Below are positions 9,254-17,363 of a stretch of 64,000 nt of DNA, piece after piece; position 1 is the first letter of the stretch; each line of letters begins with the position of its first letter. Source of the stretch: Hominimerdicola alba (lineage in GTDB: Bacteria; Bacillota; Clostridia; Oscillospirales; Ruminococcaceae). The translations under genes were made by a program, and so were the position numbers. Location of the stretch: assembly GCF_900112155.1 (NCBI RefSeq), contig NZ_FOKQ01000010.1:46111-110110 (forward strand), written 5' to 3'. The notes under the pieces were generated by a model. The model ran no database searches. It worked only from the letters and a program-made list of their open reading frames with translations, and was not told the origin of the DNA.

Positions 9254-9760
9254 ATGCCCAAGCTCATAATCCTAAGAGGAAATTCAGGCAGCGGAAAGAC
9301 CACAGTTGCAGAAAAGCTACAGCATATCATCGGCAGAAATACCATGCTGATACCACAGGACTTCGTCCGCCGCGAAATGCTCTATGCCCGAGACGGTGAG
9401 GATAGCCCCGCCATTTCCCTGATGATATCCCTTTTAGAGTACGGTTTCGGGCATTTCGATACCACTATCATCGAAGGCATAACAAAATCCGATTGGTACA
9501 GCCCCCTTTTCAAACGAGCAAAAGAACTTTACAAAGATGACCTGTACGCCTACTATTTCGATATCCCCTTTGAGGAGACCATCCGCCGCCACGCCACACG
9601 GGATAAGTGCGGAGATTTCGGCGAAAAAGAAATGCGGGAATGGTGGAACGATAAGGACTATCTGCCATATCTCCCCGAAAAGACCATCACAGAGGATATG
9701 TCCGCGGATGATATCGTAAACATGATACTGCAGGATATCGGATACGAACAGCGATCATAA
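9254..9760 (+). CDS. Small P-loop kinase (zeta-toxin / uridine-kinase-like)
   Basis: 168 residues with a Walker A site GNSGSGKTT at residues 9-17, a DFVRREML segment suited to substrate contact, DTTIIEGI as a probable Walker B strand, and a lid-like RRHATRDK stretch. Such stand-alone P-loop phosphotransferases are often called uridine kinase or AAA protein; the true substrate is unknown. Start follows AAGGAGG by 7 nt. No antitoxin-like partner is adjacent, so a zeta-toxin role is unlikely. It is separated from the upstream gene by a terminator. Confidence 0.75.
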   Translation: MPKLIILRGNSGSGKTTVAEKLQHIIGRNTMLIPQDFVRREMLYARDGEDSPAISLMISLLEYGFGHFDTTIIEGITKSDWYSPLFKRAKELYKDDLYAYYFDIPFEETIRRHATRDKCGDFGEKEMREWWNDKDYLPYLPEKTITEDMSADDIVNMILQDIGYEQRS

Positions 9761-9805
9761 TGATACACCGAAACTACCCGAAATTATCAACAAAGGAGAA
9801 TCGCT

Positions 9806-10486
9806 ATGGTTGAAAACTCAGGGTACCGCGAACGTATGCGGCAAAGATTCAGAAATGACACCGACCTCAGCAATTTCACCGAGCAGGAAGTTCTGGAAAT
9901 GCTGCTGTTCAATGTCATTCCCCGCGCCGATACCCGCGAGACCGCACATGAACTGCTGAACGAATTCGGCAACCTGCACACTGTCCTCACCGCCGATATA
10001 GATTCCCTCTGCCAAGTAAAAGGTGTGGGCATAAAATGCGCCGAACACCTTGTCTTTCTGGGACAGGCCTTCCGCCGCGCCGAAAAAGAGAGCCTTGTTT
10101 CTGTCCGTGCAGACGATTTTGACTCTCTCAGCAGGTACCTCACAAATTTCTTCAAAGGCGATACCACAGGAAGACTGTGCGCTTTCAGCATCAATAAATC
10201 GGGAAAAATAACCGCCTGCACCGTCCTCTCTGTCGGCATAACAGATCGGGTCACCTTTGATATTGAAGAGCTGAAAAAGTTCCTGAAACAAAACAGCGCA
10301 GAAATGCTCCTGCTAGCCCATAACCGCCCTGACGGCTCCGCTGGACCTACCGAGGAAGATATCCTCCTCACCCGAAAGATCCGCAATCTGCTGGAAGATG
10401 AGGTTTATCTTCTTGACCATGTTATAGTTGTTGCAGATGGAATGATCTCTATGCGGTCGATGGGAGGGTTCAGAGCGTTTGAATGA
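9806..10486 (+). CDS. RadC-like protein with altered JAMM motif
   Basis: 226 residues with the RadC layout: an N-terminal helix-hairpin-helix region (YRERMRQRF, LEMLLFNVIPR-DT, LLNEFGNL, VKGVG) and a C-terminal JAB/MPN domain ending in VYLLDHVIVVADG. The family metal site is normally HNHPSG with a following D; here it reads HNRPDGSAGPTEED, so the second His is Arg (CAC to CGC). Metal binding may therefore be weakened or lost. RadC proteins are historically linked to DNA repair, but their activity is poorly defined. AAAGGAG precedes the ATG; 45 bp separate it from the kinase gene. Confidence 0.85.
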   Translation: MVENSGYRERMRQRFRNDTDLSNFTEQEVLEMLLFNVIPRADTRETAHELLNEFGNLHTVLTADIDSLCQVKGVGIKCAEHLVFLGQAFRRAEKESLVSVRADDFDSLSRYLTNFFKGDTTGRLCAFSINKSGKITACTVLSVGITDRVTFDIEELKKFLKQNSAEMLLLAHNRPDGSAGPTEEDILLTRKIRNLLEDEVYLLDHVIVVADGMISMRSMGGFRAFE

Positions 10487-10596
10487 GTAGGTAAACAATC
10501 GGGGAACGCCAAGAAAAAAAGGGCGAAAACTCGCAAACCATCGTTCAAAACAAAACCAACGGCTATCCCAACACCCCGAACTACATCAGCACCCAC

Positions 10597-11055
10597 TCAC
10601 CTAAAAAGATAATAAACGATCCCATAAGCAATACTAGCCAAAGTCCCGTAAAGTATCACAGGTCCGCAAATAATGAATATTTTCGCGCCTACACCAGTGA
10701 TATAGCCCTCAGTGCGGAACTCCAGAGCAGGAGCGCATACCGAGTTCGCAAACCCCGTTATCGGCACAAGAGTTCCCGCCCCCGCGTGTTTTGCGATCTT
10801 TTCGTAAAGCCCCAGACCCGTCAGCAAAGCCGAAATTAATATCAGCGTGATGGAAACTGCCGTTGCGCCTGCCTTTTCTTCCAGACCCAAAGCACCGTAT
10901 CCCGCCGACAGCAACTGCCCCGCGACGCATATCAAGCCGCCTATAATAAAGGCTTTCGGCACATTTTTGTACCACTTGCTGCCACGCTCTGCGGCGGCGC
11001 ACATTTCCTTGTAACGCTCCTTCGTGATGCCCGTTTTGTCTGTAAAATCCTGCAT
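10597..11055 (-). CDS. spoVAC: Stage V sporulation protein AC
   Basis: 152 residues with four hydrophobic helices and the highly conserved core GAGTLVPITGFANSV..P followed by EG..TGVGAK and GPVILYG, diagnostic of SpoVAC. In spore formers SpoVA proteins form the inner-membrane channel for Ca-dipicolinate. The start is the ATG behind GGGAGG (7-nt gap); an upstream start lacks a site. No spoVAD or spoVAE lies nearby, so the gene is isolated. It faces radC and backs onto the AT-rich repeat region. Confidence 0.88.
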   Translation of the reverse strand: MQDFTDKTGITKERYKEMCAAAERGSKWYKNVPKAFIIGGLICVAGQLLSAGYGALGLEEKAGATAVSITLILISALLTGLGLYEKIAKHAGAGTLVPITGFANSVCAPALEFRTEGYITGVGAKIFIICGPVILYGTLASIAYGIVYYLFR

Positions 11056-11172
11056 GAAATGACCTCCCGAAAACAATTAACGAAAATCCGCGCAAATAGT
11101 CCTCCGTAATTTTCGCTTGAATATGAATATATAAAAACAATATATTGCTGCCCTGATTATTGTTGCCGGGCA

Positions 11173-11322
11173 GCTTTTATTTATACAATTTTTCGCCCAG
11201 TTATTAATGAATTTTTACTACCTGGAAATTTTATCCAGAGGATTTTAAGCGTTGTTGCTAATTCACCTCTTTATAAAACGTTTTTATTGTGGTATTGTAC
11301 AACGTGAGTTAAATGGTTTAAA
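11173..11322 (+). repeat. AT-rich repeat unit A
   Basis: Diverged copy. It keeps the TTTATACA start, TTATTAATGAATTTT, the GATTTTAAGC-GTTGTTGCTAA hairpin core at 11245-11261, AAAACGTTTTT and TTGTACAA. Confidence 0.6.
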
Positions 11323-11518
11323 AAATAGAATACCACCCACTTCACAATCTGACACACCCGAAATCGCAATATTTGAATCATGATCGCCGAAAAGTTCACA
11401 CGAAAATTTTCGCTCAGCGGATTTGCGAAAAAGCCCGCGCATCAATTTATATACAAAAAATGTCTTCATTATCGACAGTCCATGTCGGCGCCCGCAGAAT
11501 TTGTACTTGATTTTTTGC

Positions 11519-11641
11519 AATTATTAAGAAAATGCAACTTAATGCCATATATTTCCATTAGATTTTAAGCATAGTTGCTAAATCAGCCGTTTAGAAAACG
11601 TTTTACTTGTTATATTGTACAAGTAACGTTAAATGTTTTAA
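11519..11641 (+). repeat. AT-rich repeat unit B
   Basis: Copy with the AATTATTAAG lead, hairpin core at 11565-11581 and AAAACGTTTT, then a nested inverted repeat (ACTTGT, 8-base loop, ACAAGT, flanked by AACGT/ACGTT) around TTGTACAA. Its 5' part appears split by about 60 bp of unrelated sequence. Confidence 0.65.
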
Positions 11642-11734
11642 CAAAGCCCAAAATCAAAATTTTTACCTTCCGGATTCGATTTGTAATTATGTATAGTTGT
11701 TGTCTAGTTATCTTCAAAATTATTACGCGAAAAG

Positions 11735-11913
11735 GCTTAATTTATACAGATTTATTCATAATTATTAAGGAAATTTTGCCTAATTCCAGTATTTACCATA
11801 GGATTTTAAGCATCATTGCTAATTCAGTCGTTTATATATCGTTTTTGATAGCAAAATATACAATTCAAATTATGAACAGCATTTCACAATTTCAAACTCA
11901 ACTTAATTAACCG
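11735..11913 (+). repeat. AT-rich repeat unit C
   Basis: The best-preserved copy together with D: both run from GCTTAATTTATACAGATTT to ACTTAATTAACCG with about 80% identity by eye. Contains TTAAGGAAATTTTGCCTAA and the hairpin core at 11806-11822. Confidence 0.8.
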
Positions 11914-11986
11914 ATTTGCTCCCATCACCCGCTGAATTTTATGTATAAAAATTGTACAATTCCAATCTAAACTATTGCGTTAAAGA

Positions 11987-12166
11987 GCTTAATTTATACA
12001 GATTTCTTCCTAATTATTAAGGAAATTTTGCCTAAATCCAGTATTTTCCAATAGATTTTAAGCATTGTTGCTAATTAAACGATTCACATGATGCTTTTAT
12101 TGACATTATCCACAATTTAAATTATGAACACTATTTCACAATTTGATTCTCCAACTTAATTAACCG
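11987..12166 (+). repeat. AT-rich repeat unit D
   Basis: Aligns with unit C over about 180 bp. Hairpin core at 12058-12074. It contains a promoter-like TTGACA-17-TATGAA (12100-12128) and one perfect TTATCCACA (12106-12114). Confidence 0.8.
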
Positions 12167-12412
12167 CTCGCACCCCGAATAACGGCTCTTTCTGCTCATG
12201 TACTCTCAACACTTTATATAGTAACCGTTCTTCCGAGAACCATTTCTCCTATTATATAGTTTCACTCAACCTATATATAATAGAAAGCCCGCATCTGATC
12301 TCAACTCACCCACCCTTGCCACGCTCCAATACTTCACCGGAAGCCCCGCCATTCTCCTGCTAAACCACCCCAAAACACCACACCGAGCCATCGTTTTGTG
12401 CATAGTGTTTTG

Positions 12413-12446
12413 TTAAGCTGTGTTTTACAGCCTAATTGTTGTACAA
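12413..12446 (+). repeat. Partial repeat unit E near the padR promoter
   Basis: TTAAGCTGT and ACAGCCTAA pair as a hairpin resembling the unit core and are followed by TTGTACAA, ending 34 bp before the -35 box of the PadR operon. Confidence 0.45.
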
Positions 12447-12480
12447 ATATACAAAGTCTTTTTATTTTCACAATATTATA

Positions 12481-12509
12481 TTGACAAATGATATTATACG
12501 TCGTATAAT
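12481..12509 (+). promoter_or_regulatory. Consensus sigma-A promoter of the padR operon
   Basis: Perfect TTGACA, 17 bp, perfect TATAAT. The leader to the PadR start is about 170 nt. Confidence 0.9.
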
Positions 12510-12514
12510 ATCAT
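12488..12514. promoter_or_regulatory. Perfect 27-bp palindromic operator over the padR promoter
   Basis: ATGATATTATACG, one T, then its exact reverse complement. It covers the spacer and all of the -10 box, so a bound dimer would block RNA polymerase. PadR proteins commonly autorepress, so the first gene of the operon is the likely ligand (inference). A weaker dyad, ATACTGT / ACAGTAT (12542-12572), lies downstream. Confidence 0.8.
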
Positions 12515-12688
12515 CAGAACAAAGATATTGCAGAACTCAAAATACTGTAAGAGAAAAAATATTACACAGTATAAAATGCACTGCAGAGCAAAAGAGATGA
12601 GATGACATCAAACAAAAGACAAAAGAGAACACCCAAAAGGCAAGGAGAATGACTTATGCACAGAGTTATCAAAGAAAGGAGCAGGAAT

Positions 12689-13021
12689 ATGGGATTTCCG
12701 GTCAATGCAGGACTGCTTGATGCAATGGTGCTTTCGGTGGTCCAGAACGACGATACCTACGGTTATGAGATAACACAGTTTCTCAGAAAAGCCGTTGATA
12801 TCTCGGAATCAACCCTCTACCCCGTACTTAGAAGGCTCCAGAAAAACGACTATCTGGAGACCTACGACAAAGAGTTCATGGGAAGAAACCGAAGATATTA
12901 CAGAGTCACCCCAAAGGGTAACGAGGCGCTGGAAGAATATCGTCAGGAATGGCAGACACACAAAGAAAAGGTAGACAGTATATTGATGAACAAGGGGGCG
13001 GACGATAATGAACAGACTTGA
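12689..13021 (+). CDS. PadR family transcriptional regulator
   Basis: 110-residue winged-helix repressor: LLDAMVLSVVQNDDTYGYEI, then ISESTLYPVLRRLQK (recognition helix) and GRNRRYYRVTPKG (wing), then a dimerising helix. The ATG at 12689 has AAAGGAG and gives the usual family N-terminus; an in-frame ATG at 12656, also with AAGGAG, would add 11 residues. It overlaps the next gene by 14 bp. PadR regulators paired with a HAAS/DUF1700 membrane protein commonly respond to envelope stress or drugs. A palindrome over its promoter suggests autoregulation. Confidence 0.93.
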   Translation: MGFPVNAGLLDAMVLSVVQNDDTYGYEITQFLRKAVDISESTLYPVLRRLQKNDYLETYDKEFMGRNRRYYRVTPKGNEALEEYRQEWQTHKEKVDSILMNKGADDNEQT

Positions 13022-13862
13022 ATTTCTTACAAGCCTCAGATATAACCTTGAAAAAGGCGGGCTGCCCCGCGAGGATATCGAGGACGCGCTCAGCTATTAT
13101 GAGGAGATATTCCTCGATGCAGGTTACGGCAGTGACGAACAGACAGCACAAACTCTGGGAGATCCTGAGACACTCGCTAAGGAGATACTGATAGAAAACG
13201 GTATCCACCCCGAAGGCGATGCTTCATTTGAAGTCGGTGCTGCTAAAAGAGCGCCCTTTGAAGACGTTCAGGACGTTGCATTTGAAGAAGTCGGCAAGGA
13301 AAATACCGAACAGAACGGTTCCTACAATTATGGCTACGGCTATACAGGTTCTGAAAATACCGCACATACAAACAATTCTCAGTACGGTTCTTCTCAGACT
13401 TCCGGCGGTATATTCTTTGATGCCGCTACAAAAGTCAATCAGGCACTTGACGGCGCTCTTCACAGCGCAAGAGAAGCTTACGACAGAAACTTCAACGACC
13501 CCACAATGACAGCAGAACAGAGAACGACCCGCAACAACAGCCTGCTGAAAGTGTTACTGATAATAGTTACCTTCCCCCTGTGGATAGGAGTAGTTGCAAC
13601 TGTCGGCGGACTTCTCTTCGGATTGGTGGCAGCACTTTTCGGTATTGTTATCGCACTCATCGCAGGTGGATTTTCAATGGTGATAATGGGAATTAAGCTT
13701 CTGTTCACAGTTCCCCCCGCAGGCATCATGACCATAGGTCTCGGTATGATATTCCTGGGTATCTTCGGACTTGTTGCAAAGCCCGGATTCGCAGGTATCA
13801 GAAAACTGGCAGGCAAATTTATAAATGGTTTCCGCGGACTGTGCGGTAAGATCTTCGGATAA
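13008..13862 (+). CDS. HAAS/DUF1700 domain membrane protein
   Basis: 284 residues. The first 65 form the helical HAAS-type domain (FLTSLRYNLE, LPREDIEDALSYYEEI, TLGDPETLAKEIL) found with PadR regulators. A Gly/Asn/Ser/Tyr-rich linker follows (about 105-150), then three hydrophobic segments between about 180 and 270. It overlaps the PadR gene and is 15 bp from the DUF4097 gene. Such proteins are thought to work with the regulator and the beta-strand partner in envelope sensing; the mechanism is unknown. Confidence 0.85.
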   Translation: MNRLEFLTSLRYNLEKGGLPREDIEDALSYYEEIFLDAGYGSDEQTAQTLGDPETLAKEILIENGIHPEGDASFEVGAAKRAPFEDVQDVAFEEVGKENTEQNGSYNYGYGYTGSENTAHTNNSQYGSSQTSGGIFFDAATKVNQALDGALHSAREAYDRNFNDPTMTAEQRTTRNNSLLKVLLIIVTFPLWIGVVATVGGLLFGLVAALFGIVIALIAGGFSMVIMGIKLLFTVPPAGIMTIGLGMIFLGIFGLVAKPGFAGIRKLAGKFINGFRGLCGKIFG

Positions 13863-13877
13863 AAGGAGGAGACAACT

Positions 13878-14660
13878 ATGAATAATATAGATCTGGAAGA
13901 AAAGACATACACAACAGGCAGGAGACCTTTCCCCTATTTCTCCGTCGGAATGATCGTTGTAGGTACCGTTATGCTGATAGGCGGCGCGGTATTCTATAAG
14001 ACCTCCGATAATCCGAATTACAAAACTATCCTGACTTCCGTTTCAGAGGATGTGGAACTTGGAAAGACCGAATCTGTAAAGATAGATATGGGCGCAGGAA
14101 CCCTCAAAGTTCTCCCCAGTTCCGATGACCGCGTTCATATCGAGGGCGACGTTCCCAAGAACTATACCCTCAAAGAAAGCGGCGGAACCCTTCTGGTCGA
14201 CCTGCATTCAGGATGGAACCTGAACTTTGGTTTCCTTGACCTTGATAAGACCACCGTTGATGCAACTCTCTATCTCCCAGACAAGGAGTATGAAATGGTC
14301 GAACTTGATGTTGGCGCAGGTGAGATCACCGTTAACGATATCAAGTGCAAAAAAGCTTCCTTTGAAACAGGCGCAGGCGAGCTGACCGCAAAGGGCATAA
14401 ACTGCACCGGTGAGGTCAAGGTAGATATCGGCGCAGGCGATATCAAATTCACACATTCTGTAACAGGCGGTCTCGATGTAGATATAGGCGCAGGCGATTT
14501 CGAGTACAGCGGCGAAGTCAACGGAGATATAGATGTTGACTGCGGTGTAGGCGACTGCGATATCGAACTTACAAACAGTAAGAGCGAATATGATAAGAAA
14601 TACTCGGTGACTTACGATAAGGGCATCGGCGATGTAACGGTAGAATTCAAAAACGATTAA
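13878..14660 (+). CDS. DUF4097 beta-strand repeat protein, membrane-anchored
   Basis: 260 residues with one N-terminal transmembrane helix (about 18-40) and an outside beta-helix-like region in which short strands repeat with DIGAGD or GAGE turns (MGAGTL, VGAGEI, TGAGEL, IGAGDI, IGAGDF, CGVGDC, KGIGDV). AAAGGAGG lies before the ATG. Third gene of the PadR operon. DUF4097 proteins accompany PadR/HAAS pairs in many Firmicutes; the biochemical function is not known. Confidence 0.88.
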   Translation: MNNIDLEEKTYTTGRRPFPYFSVGMIVVGTVMLIGGAVFYKTSDNPNYKTILTSVSEDVELGKTESVKIDMGAGTLKVLPSSDDRVHIEGDVPKNYTLKESGGTLLVDLHSGWNLNFGFLDLDKTTVDATLYLPDKEYEMVELDVGAGEITVNDIKCKKASFETGAGELTAKGINCTGEVKVDIGAGDIKFTHSVTGGLDVDIGAGDFEYSGEVNGDIDVDCGVGDCDIELTNSKSEYDKKYSVTYDKGIGDVTVEFKND

Positions 14661-14718
14661 GATATCCCCACAGAAACGAGCACAGACCAAACGTCAGCAA
14701 TAAAACGGAGAAATAGAT

Positions 14719-15450
14719 ATGGCTAATGAAATAAACAGAGAGCGCGTCTGGAAAAAAGGGCGCACAGTGAGCCCGGCACGTTTGGCAAAGCGGCGAGAAA
14801 ATGACCTGATAAGCCTTATAATGGGCTTTCTGGGAAGTATGGTCGGCTTGTGTATGCTGAGTATATTCCTCAATCCGCTAACGAAGGATATGCCCCTGGC
14901 ACTTCGGGCGACACTGCTTTTCGTCCTTTACTGGGCAGTGGCAGTTATACCCATAATACTTATCCGCCAGGATAAAATGAGTGCCGCCGACCTGGGTTTC
15001 AAAAAAGAAAAACTTCCTAAACAGATACTTCTCGGCATCGGGCTTGGTCTCGGAACATCACTGGTGCTGACAGGCATACCCGTACTGGCAGGCTTCGGAG
15101 AATATGTGAACAACGGCAAAGACTATACCGAACCATGGCAGTTCATCTACGATTTCGCCTACTGCATACTTGCCGTGGGCGCCGCAGAGGAACTTGTGTT
15201 CCGCGGCTTCATTTTCAGCAAACTGAAAAACCTTTTCAGCAAAGAGATATCCGCTGTCATAGGTTCGTCCCTGCTGTTCGGTCTGTTCCACATCTTTACA
15301 GGCAATATCATACAGATGTTAATAACAGCAGTTATAGGCTTCATCTTCTGCCTGTACAGAACAAAGATAAAGGATTGCACGCTGCTATCGCTGATAATTT
15401 GCCACGGCGTATATGACGCTATGATAACCGTCTGGGCACTGCACGGATAA
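14719..15450 (+). CDS. CPBP family intramembrane metalloprotease
   Basis: 243 residues, about seven hydrophobic helices. The CPBP/CAAX-protease motifs are in order: EELVFRG (the EExxxR motif), FGLFH (FxxxH) and a later CHGVYD His. It would cleave or process membrane-embedded or prenyl/peptide substrates at the cytoplasmic membrane; the real substrate is unknown. The basic N-terminal 30 residues are cytosolic. It follows the PadR operon by 58 bp with no visible terminator and may be the fourth gene of the operon. Confidence 0.88.
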   Translation: MANEINRERVWKKGRTVSPARLAKRRENDLISLIMGFLGSMVGLCMLSIFLNPLTKDMPLALRATLLFVLYWAVAVIPIILIRQDKMSAADLGFKKEKLPKQILLGIGLGLGTSLVLTGIPVLAGFGEYVNNGKDYTEPWQFIYDFAYCILAVGAAEELVFRGFIFSKLKNLFSKEISAVIGSSLLFGLFHIFTGNIIQMLITAVIGFIFCLYRTKIKDCTLLSLIICHGVYDAMITVWALHG

Positions 15451-15506
15451 ATAAAAGAAATACCGTCAGTCCCTGAATGTGAAAAAAGACAAAAGGAACC
15501 AACAAA

Positions 15507-15755
15507 ATGAAAAGAACATTTAAAATAACAGGATTACTATTATTTACCCTGATGATGCCTGTCATCATAGTGACAGCGATGATAGCAGGAGATACCCGCA
15601 CAGATATTTCCGAAACCGACAGCATCACCGCAGATACCGATATCACCAACAACACCGAACACCCGCTGATATCACTTTCGGGCTTCGGAACTTCATTACA
15701 GGCATCGGTATCACGCAGCCGACTGACTATAACCACACATATCCCCGAAGAATAA
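15507..15755 (+). CDS. Small secreted or membrane-anchored protein of unknown function
   Basis: 82 residues. Basic start MKRTFK, one hydrophobic segment (about 7-27), then a Thr/Asp/Ser-rich tail. AAAGGAA lies 8 nt before the ATG. No family recognised. It sits between the CPBP protease and the flavoprotein on the same strand with short gaps, so it is probably cotranscribed. The small size makes it the least certain gene of this group. Confidence 0.55.
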   Translation: MKRTFKITGLLLFTLMMPVIIVTAMIAGDTRTDISETDSITADTDITNNTEHPLISLSGFGTSLQASVSRSRLTITTHIPEE

Positions 15756-15787
15756 TAACTTCATATCATTACAATAAGGGGTACAAC

Positions 15788-16480
15788 ATGAAAACAGTCA
15801 TAATACACGGACAAAGCCACAAAGGTTCTACATACAATATAGCACATATGCTGGGCGAGAAGATAGGCGGCGAACTGACCGAGTTTTTTCTGCCAAGGGA
15901 TTTCGGCGAATTCTGCACAGGCTGTACCCGCTGTTTTCTCGAACATGAAAGCAAATGCCCCCACTATTCCAAACTCGCACCCATAACCAATGCGATAGAT
16001 GAAGCCGATGTGGTGATACTGGCAAGCCCCGTATACGTCTACCATGCAACAGGTGCCATGAAAGCTTTCCTCGACCACTACGGCTACCGCTGGATGGTAC
16101 ATTCCCCCGATGGCAGAATGTTCACCAAACAAGGTGTGTGCATATCCACCGCCGCAGGGGCAGGCATGGGGAAAACAAATAAGGATATGGGCGACAGTCT
16201 CTTCTTCTGGGGCATAGGTAAGATCTATAAATACGGCGTTGGCGTAATGGCTATCGACTGGGACAGCATATCCCCAAAAAAGCGTTCCGCCATAGACCGA
16301 AAGACCACAGCTATGGCAAATGCCATAAGATCACGTGCAGGTCATGTGACACCATCACTAAAAACAAAAGCCGTGTTCTTCGGTATGCATCTTCTCCAGA
16401 GAAAAGGCATAAACGAACGCGACCAAAAACACTGGCAGGAACAGGGCTGGACAGGCAGTAAACGCCCCTGGAAGACCTGA
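15788..16480 (+). CDS. Flavodoxin-fold NAD(P)H-dependent oxidoreductase
   Basis: 230 residues. The N-terminal IIHGQSHKGSTYNIA is the FMN-phosphate loop of the NADPH-dependent FMN reductase family. CTGCTRCFLEHESKCPH is a Cys cluster seen in iron-sulfur flavoprotein-like members, and ILASPVYVYHATGAMKAFLDH is the second FMN loop region. Predicted soluble electron-transfer or quinone/nitro reductase; substrate unknown. AAGGGG precedes the ATG. The C-terminal 60 residues are basic. Confidence 0.8.
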   Translation: MKTVIIHGQSHKGSTYNIAHMLGEKIGGELTEFFLPRDFGEFCTGCTRCFLEHESKCPHYSKLAPITNAIDEADVVILASPVYVYHATGAMKAFLDHYGYRWMVHSPDGRMFTKQGVCISTAAGAGMGKTNKDMGDSLFFWGIGKIYKYGVGVMAIDWDSISPKKRSAIDRKTTAMANAIRSRAGHVTPSLKTKAVFFGMHLLQRKGINERDQKHWQEQGWTGSKRPWKT

Positions 16481-16586
16481 ACCGAAATTTAAAGACTATT
16501 TAATAATTTTAAAGGTATAATAAGTATACAGAGAAACGACACAAAACGAAAAAACTATTTGCAGACGACCGAAAGGAGATAACATT

Positions 16587-16877
16587 ATGAACGGAAAGAA
16601 GCTTTACAGAGTAAGAAACGGTTCCATGATAGCAGGAATATGTACAGGTCTGGGCGCATATCTCGACCTTGACCCCAACATCATCAGGATAATATGCGTA
16701 GCAGGCTGCTGCGTAGGCGGACTGCCCATTATACTCTATATACTGGCAGCCATATTCCTCCCCGAGGTACCCGATGCCGCTATGGCAAGGGGTCAGGCAC
16801 CGGAGCAGAACTACTCTCCCGTAGTTGATATCCCCCCTGAGAATATCAATAATACAAATGATAAAGATATCATCTGA
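16587..16877 (+). CDS. PspC domain protein
   Basis: 96 residues: the PspC core (KKLYRVRNGSMIAGICTGLG, YLDLDPNIIRI, then a hydrophobic helix ending AAIFLPE), followed by a 35-residue polar tail. PspC domains are single-helix membrane proteins of envelope-stress responses. AAAGGAG lies 9 nt before the ATG. A possible -10 (TATAAT, 16516-16521) is upstream without a clear -35. It is the first of two tandem paralogues. Confidence 0.88.
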   Translation: MNGKKLYRVRNGSMIAGICTGLGAYLDLDPNIIRIICVAGCCVGGLPIILYILAAIFLPEVPDAAMARGQAPEQNYSPVVDIPPENINNTNDKDII

Positions 16878-16882
16878 CGGTA

Positions 16883-16911
16883 TTGACAAACCGCGTAAAC
16901 AATAGTATAAT
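16883..16911 (+). promoter_or_regulatory. Consensus sigma-A promoter of the second PspC gene
   Basis: Perfect TTGACA, 17 bp, perfect TATAAT. Starts 5 bp after the stop of the first PspC gene, so the second can be expressed alone. Confidence 0.9.
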
Positions 16912-16947
16912 TTCAGTAAAATATAACACACCGAAAGGAGTATAACT

Positions 16948-17130
16948 ATGGAAAAGAAGCTTTACAGAATAAGAAACGGTTCCATGCTGGCAGGTGTATG
17001 CACAGGTATAGCAGCATATTTCAATGTTGATGTGAACATCGTCAGACTGGGCGCAGTTATCCTGGCGTGCATGGGCGGTGTAGGTATCATTCCCTATATC
17101 GTAGCCGCTATAATCCTTCCCGAAGGCTAA
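16948..17130 (+). CDS. Minimal PspC domain protein
   Basis: 60 residues, consisting of the PspC core alone: KKLYRIRNGSMLAGVCTGIA, FNVDVNIVRL, and one transmembrane helix ending AAIILPEG. It closely resembles the gene just upstream but lacks the tail. AAAGGAG precedes the ATG. It has its own consensus promoter and a following terminator, so it is an independent unit. Role in envelope-stress response inferred from the family. Confidence 0.9.
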   Translation: MEKKLYRIRNGSMLAGVCTGIAAYFNVDVNIVRLGAVILACMGGVGIIPYIVAAIILPEG

Positions 17131-17161
17131 AAAGATCACCTTTTACCATAATGAAGTATCG

Positions 17162-17199
17162 GACGTTCCTGCCCTGCGCAGAGAACGTCTGTGCTTTTT
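17162..17199 (+). terminator. Intrinsic terminator after PspC
   Basis: GACGTTC (17162-17168) pairs with GAACGTC (17183-17189), followed by TGTGCTTTTT. Confidence 0.7.
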
Positions 17200-17286
17200 A
17201 CATGAGGAATCAGCATAAATTTGTCCCGTTTAAGCCTGTTTAGTTGTTAATATCGCTAAAACTTTGCTTTGCGGGACTTTACTCGC

Positions 17287-17315
17287 TTTACAACTCAGGT
17301 GAATGGTGCTATAAT
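17287..17315 (+). promoter_or_regulatory. Sigma-A promoter of the licD operon
   Basis: TTTACA, 17 bp, extended -10 TGCTATAAT; about 42 nt from the transcription start to the licD ATG. Confidence 0.85.
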
Positions 17316-17363
17316 ATATGGGTATATTTTAGGCAATACTGCCTTGATACTGGAGGTGCAGCT

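Larger units (their letters stand above)
11060..12480. other. 1.4-kb AT-rich gene-free region with degenerate repeats
   Basis: No believable coding frame: short open frames lack ribosome binding sites and cross the repeats. Base composition is far more AT-rich than the flanks up to about 12.17 kb. It holds at least four recurrences of a conserved hairpin core (11245-11261, 11565-11581, 11806-11822, 12058-12074), a weaker one at 12413-12435, and the 8-bp palindrome TTGTACAA four times (11295, 11615, 11952, 12439). Confidence 0.8.

Noticed and set aside
9254..9760. Zeta-type toxin of a toxin-antitoxin pair
   Set aside because: Only the P-loop fold matches; no small antitoxin gene is adjacent.
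11575..11910. Open frames of 62-111 codons inside the AT-rich region
   Set aside because: They cross the repeat units, lack ribosome binding sites and have a composition explained by AT-richness.
12106..12114. Perfect DnaA-box-like TTATCCACA
   Set aside because: Single occurrence, not kept in the other repeat units, and no dnaA/dnaN or origin genes nearby; treated as chance.
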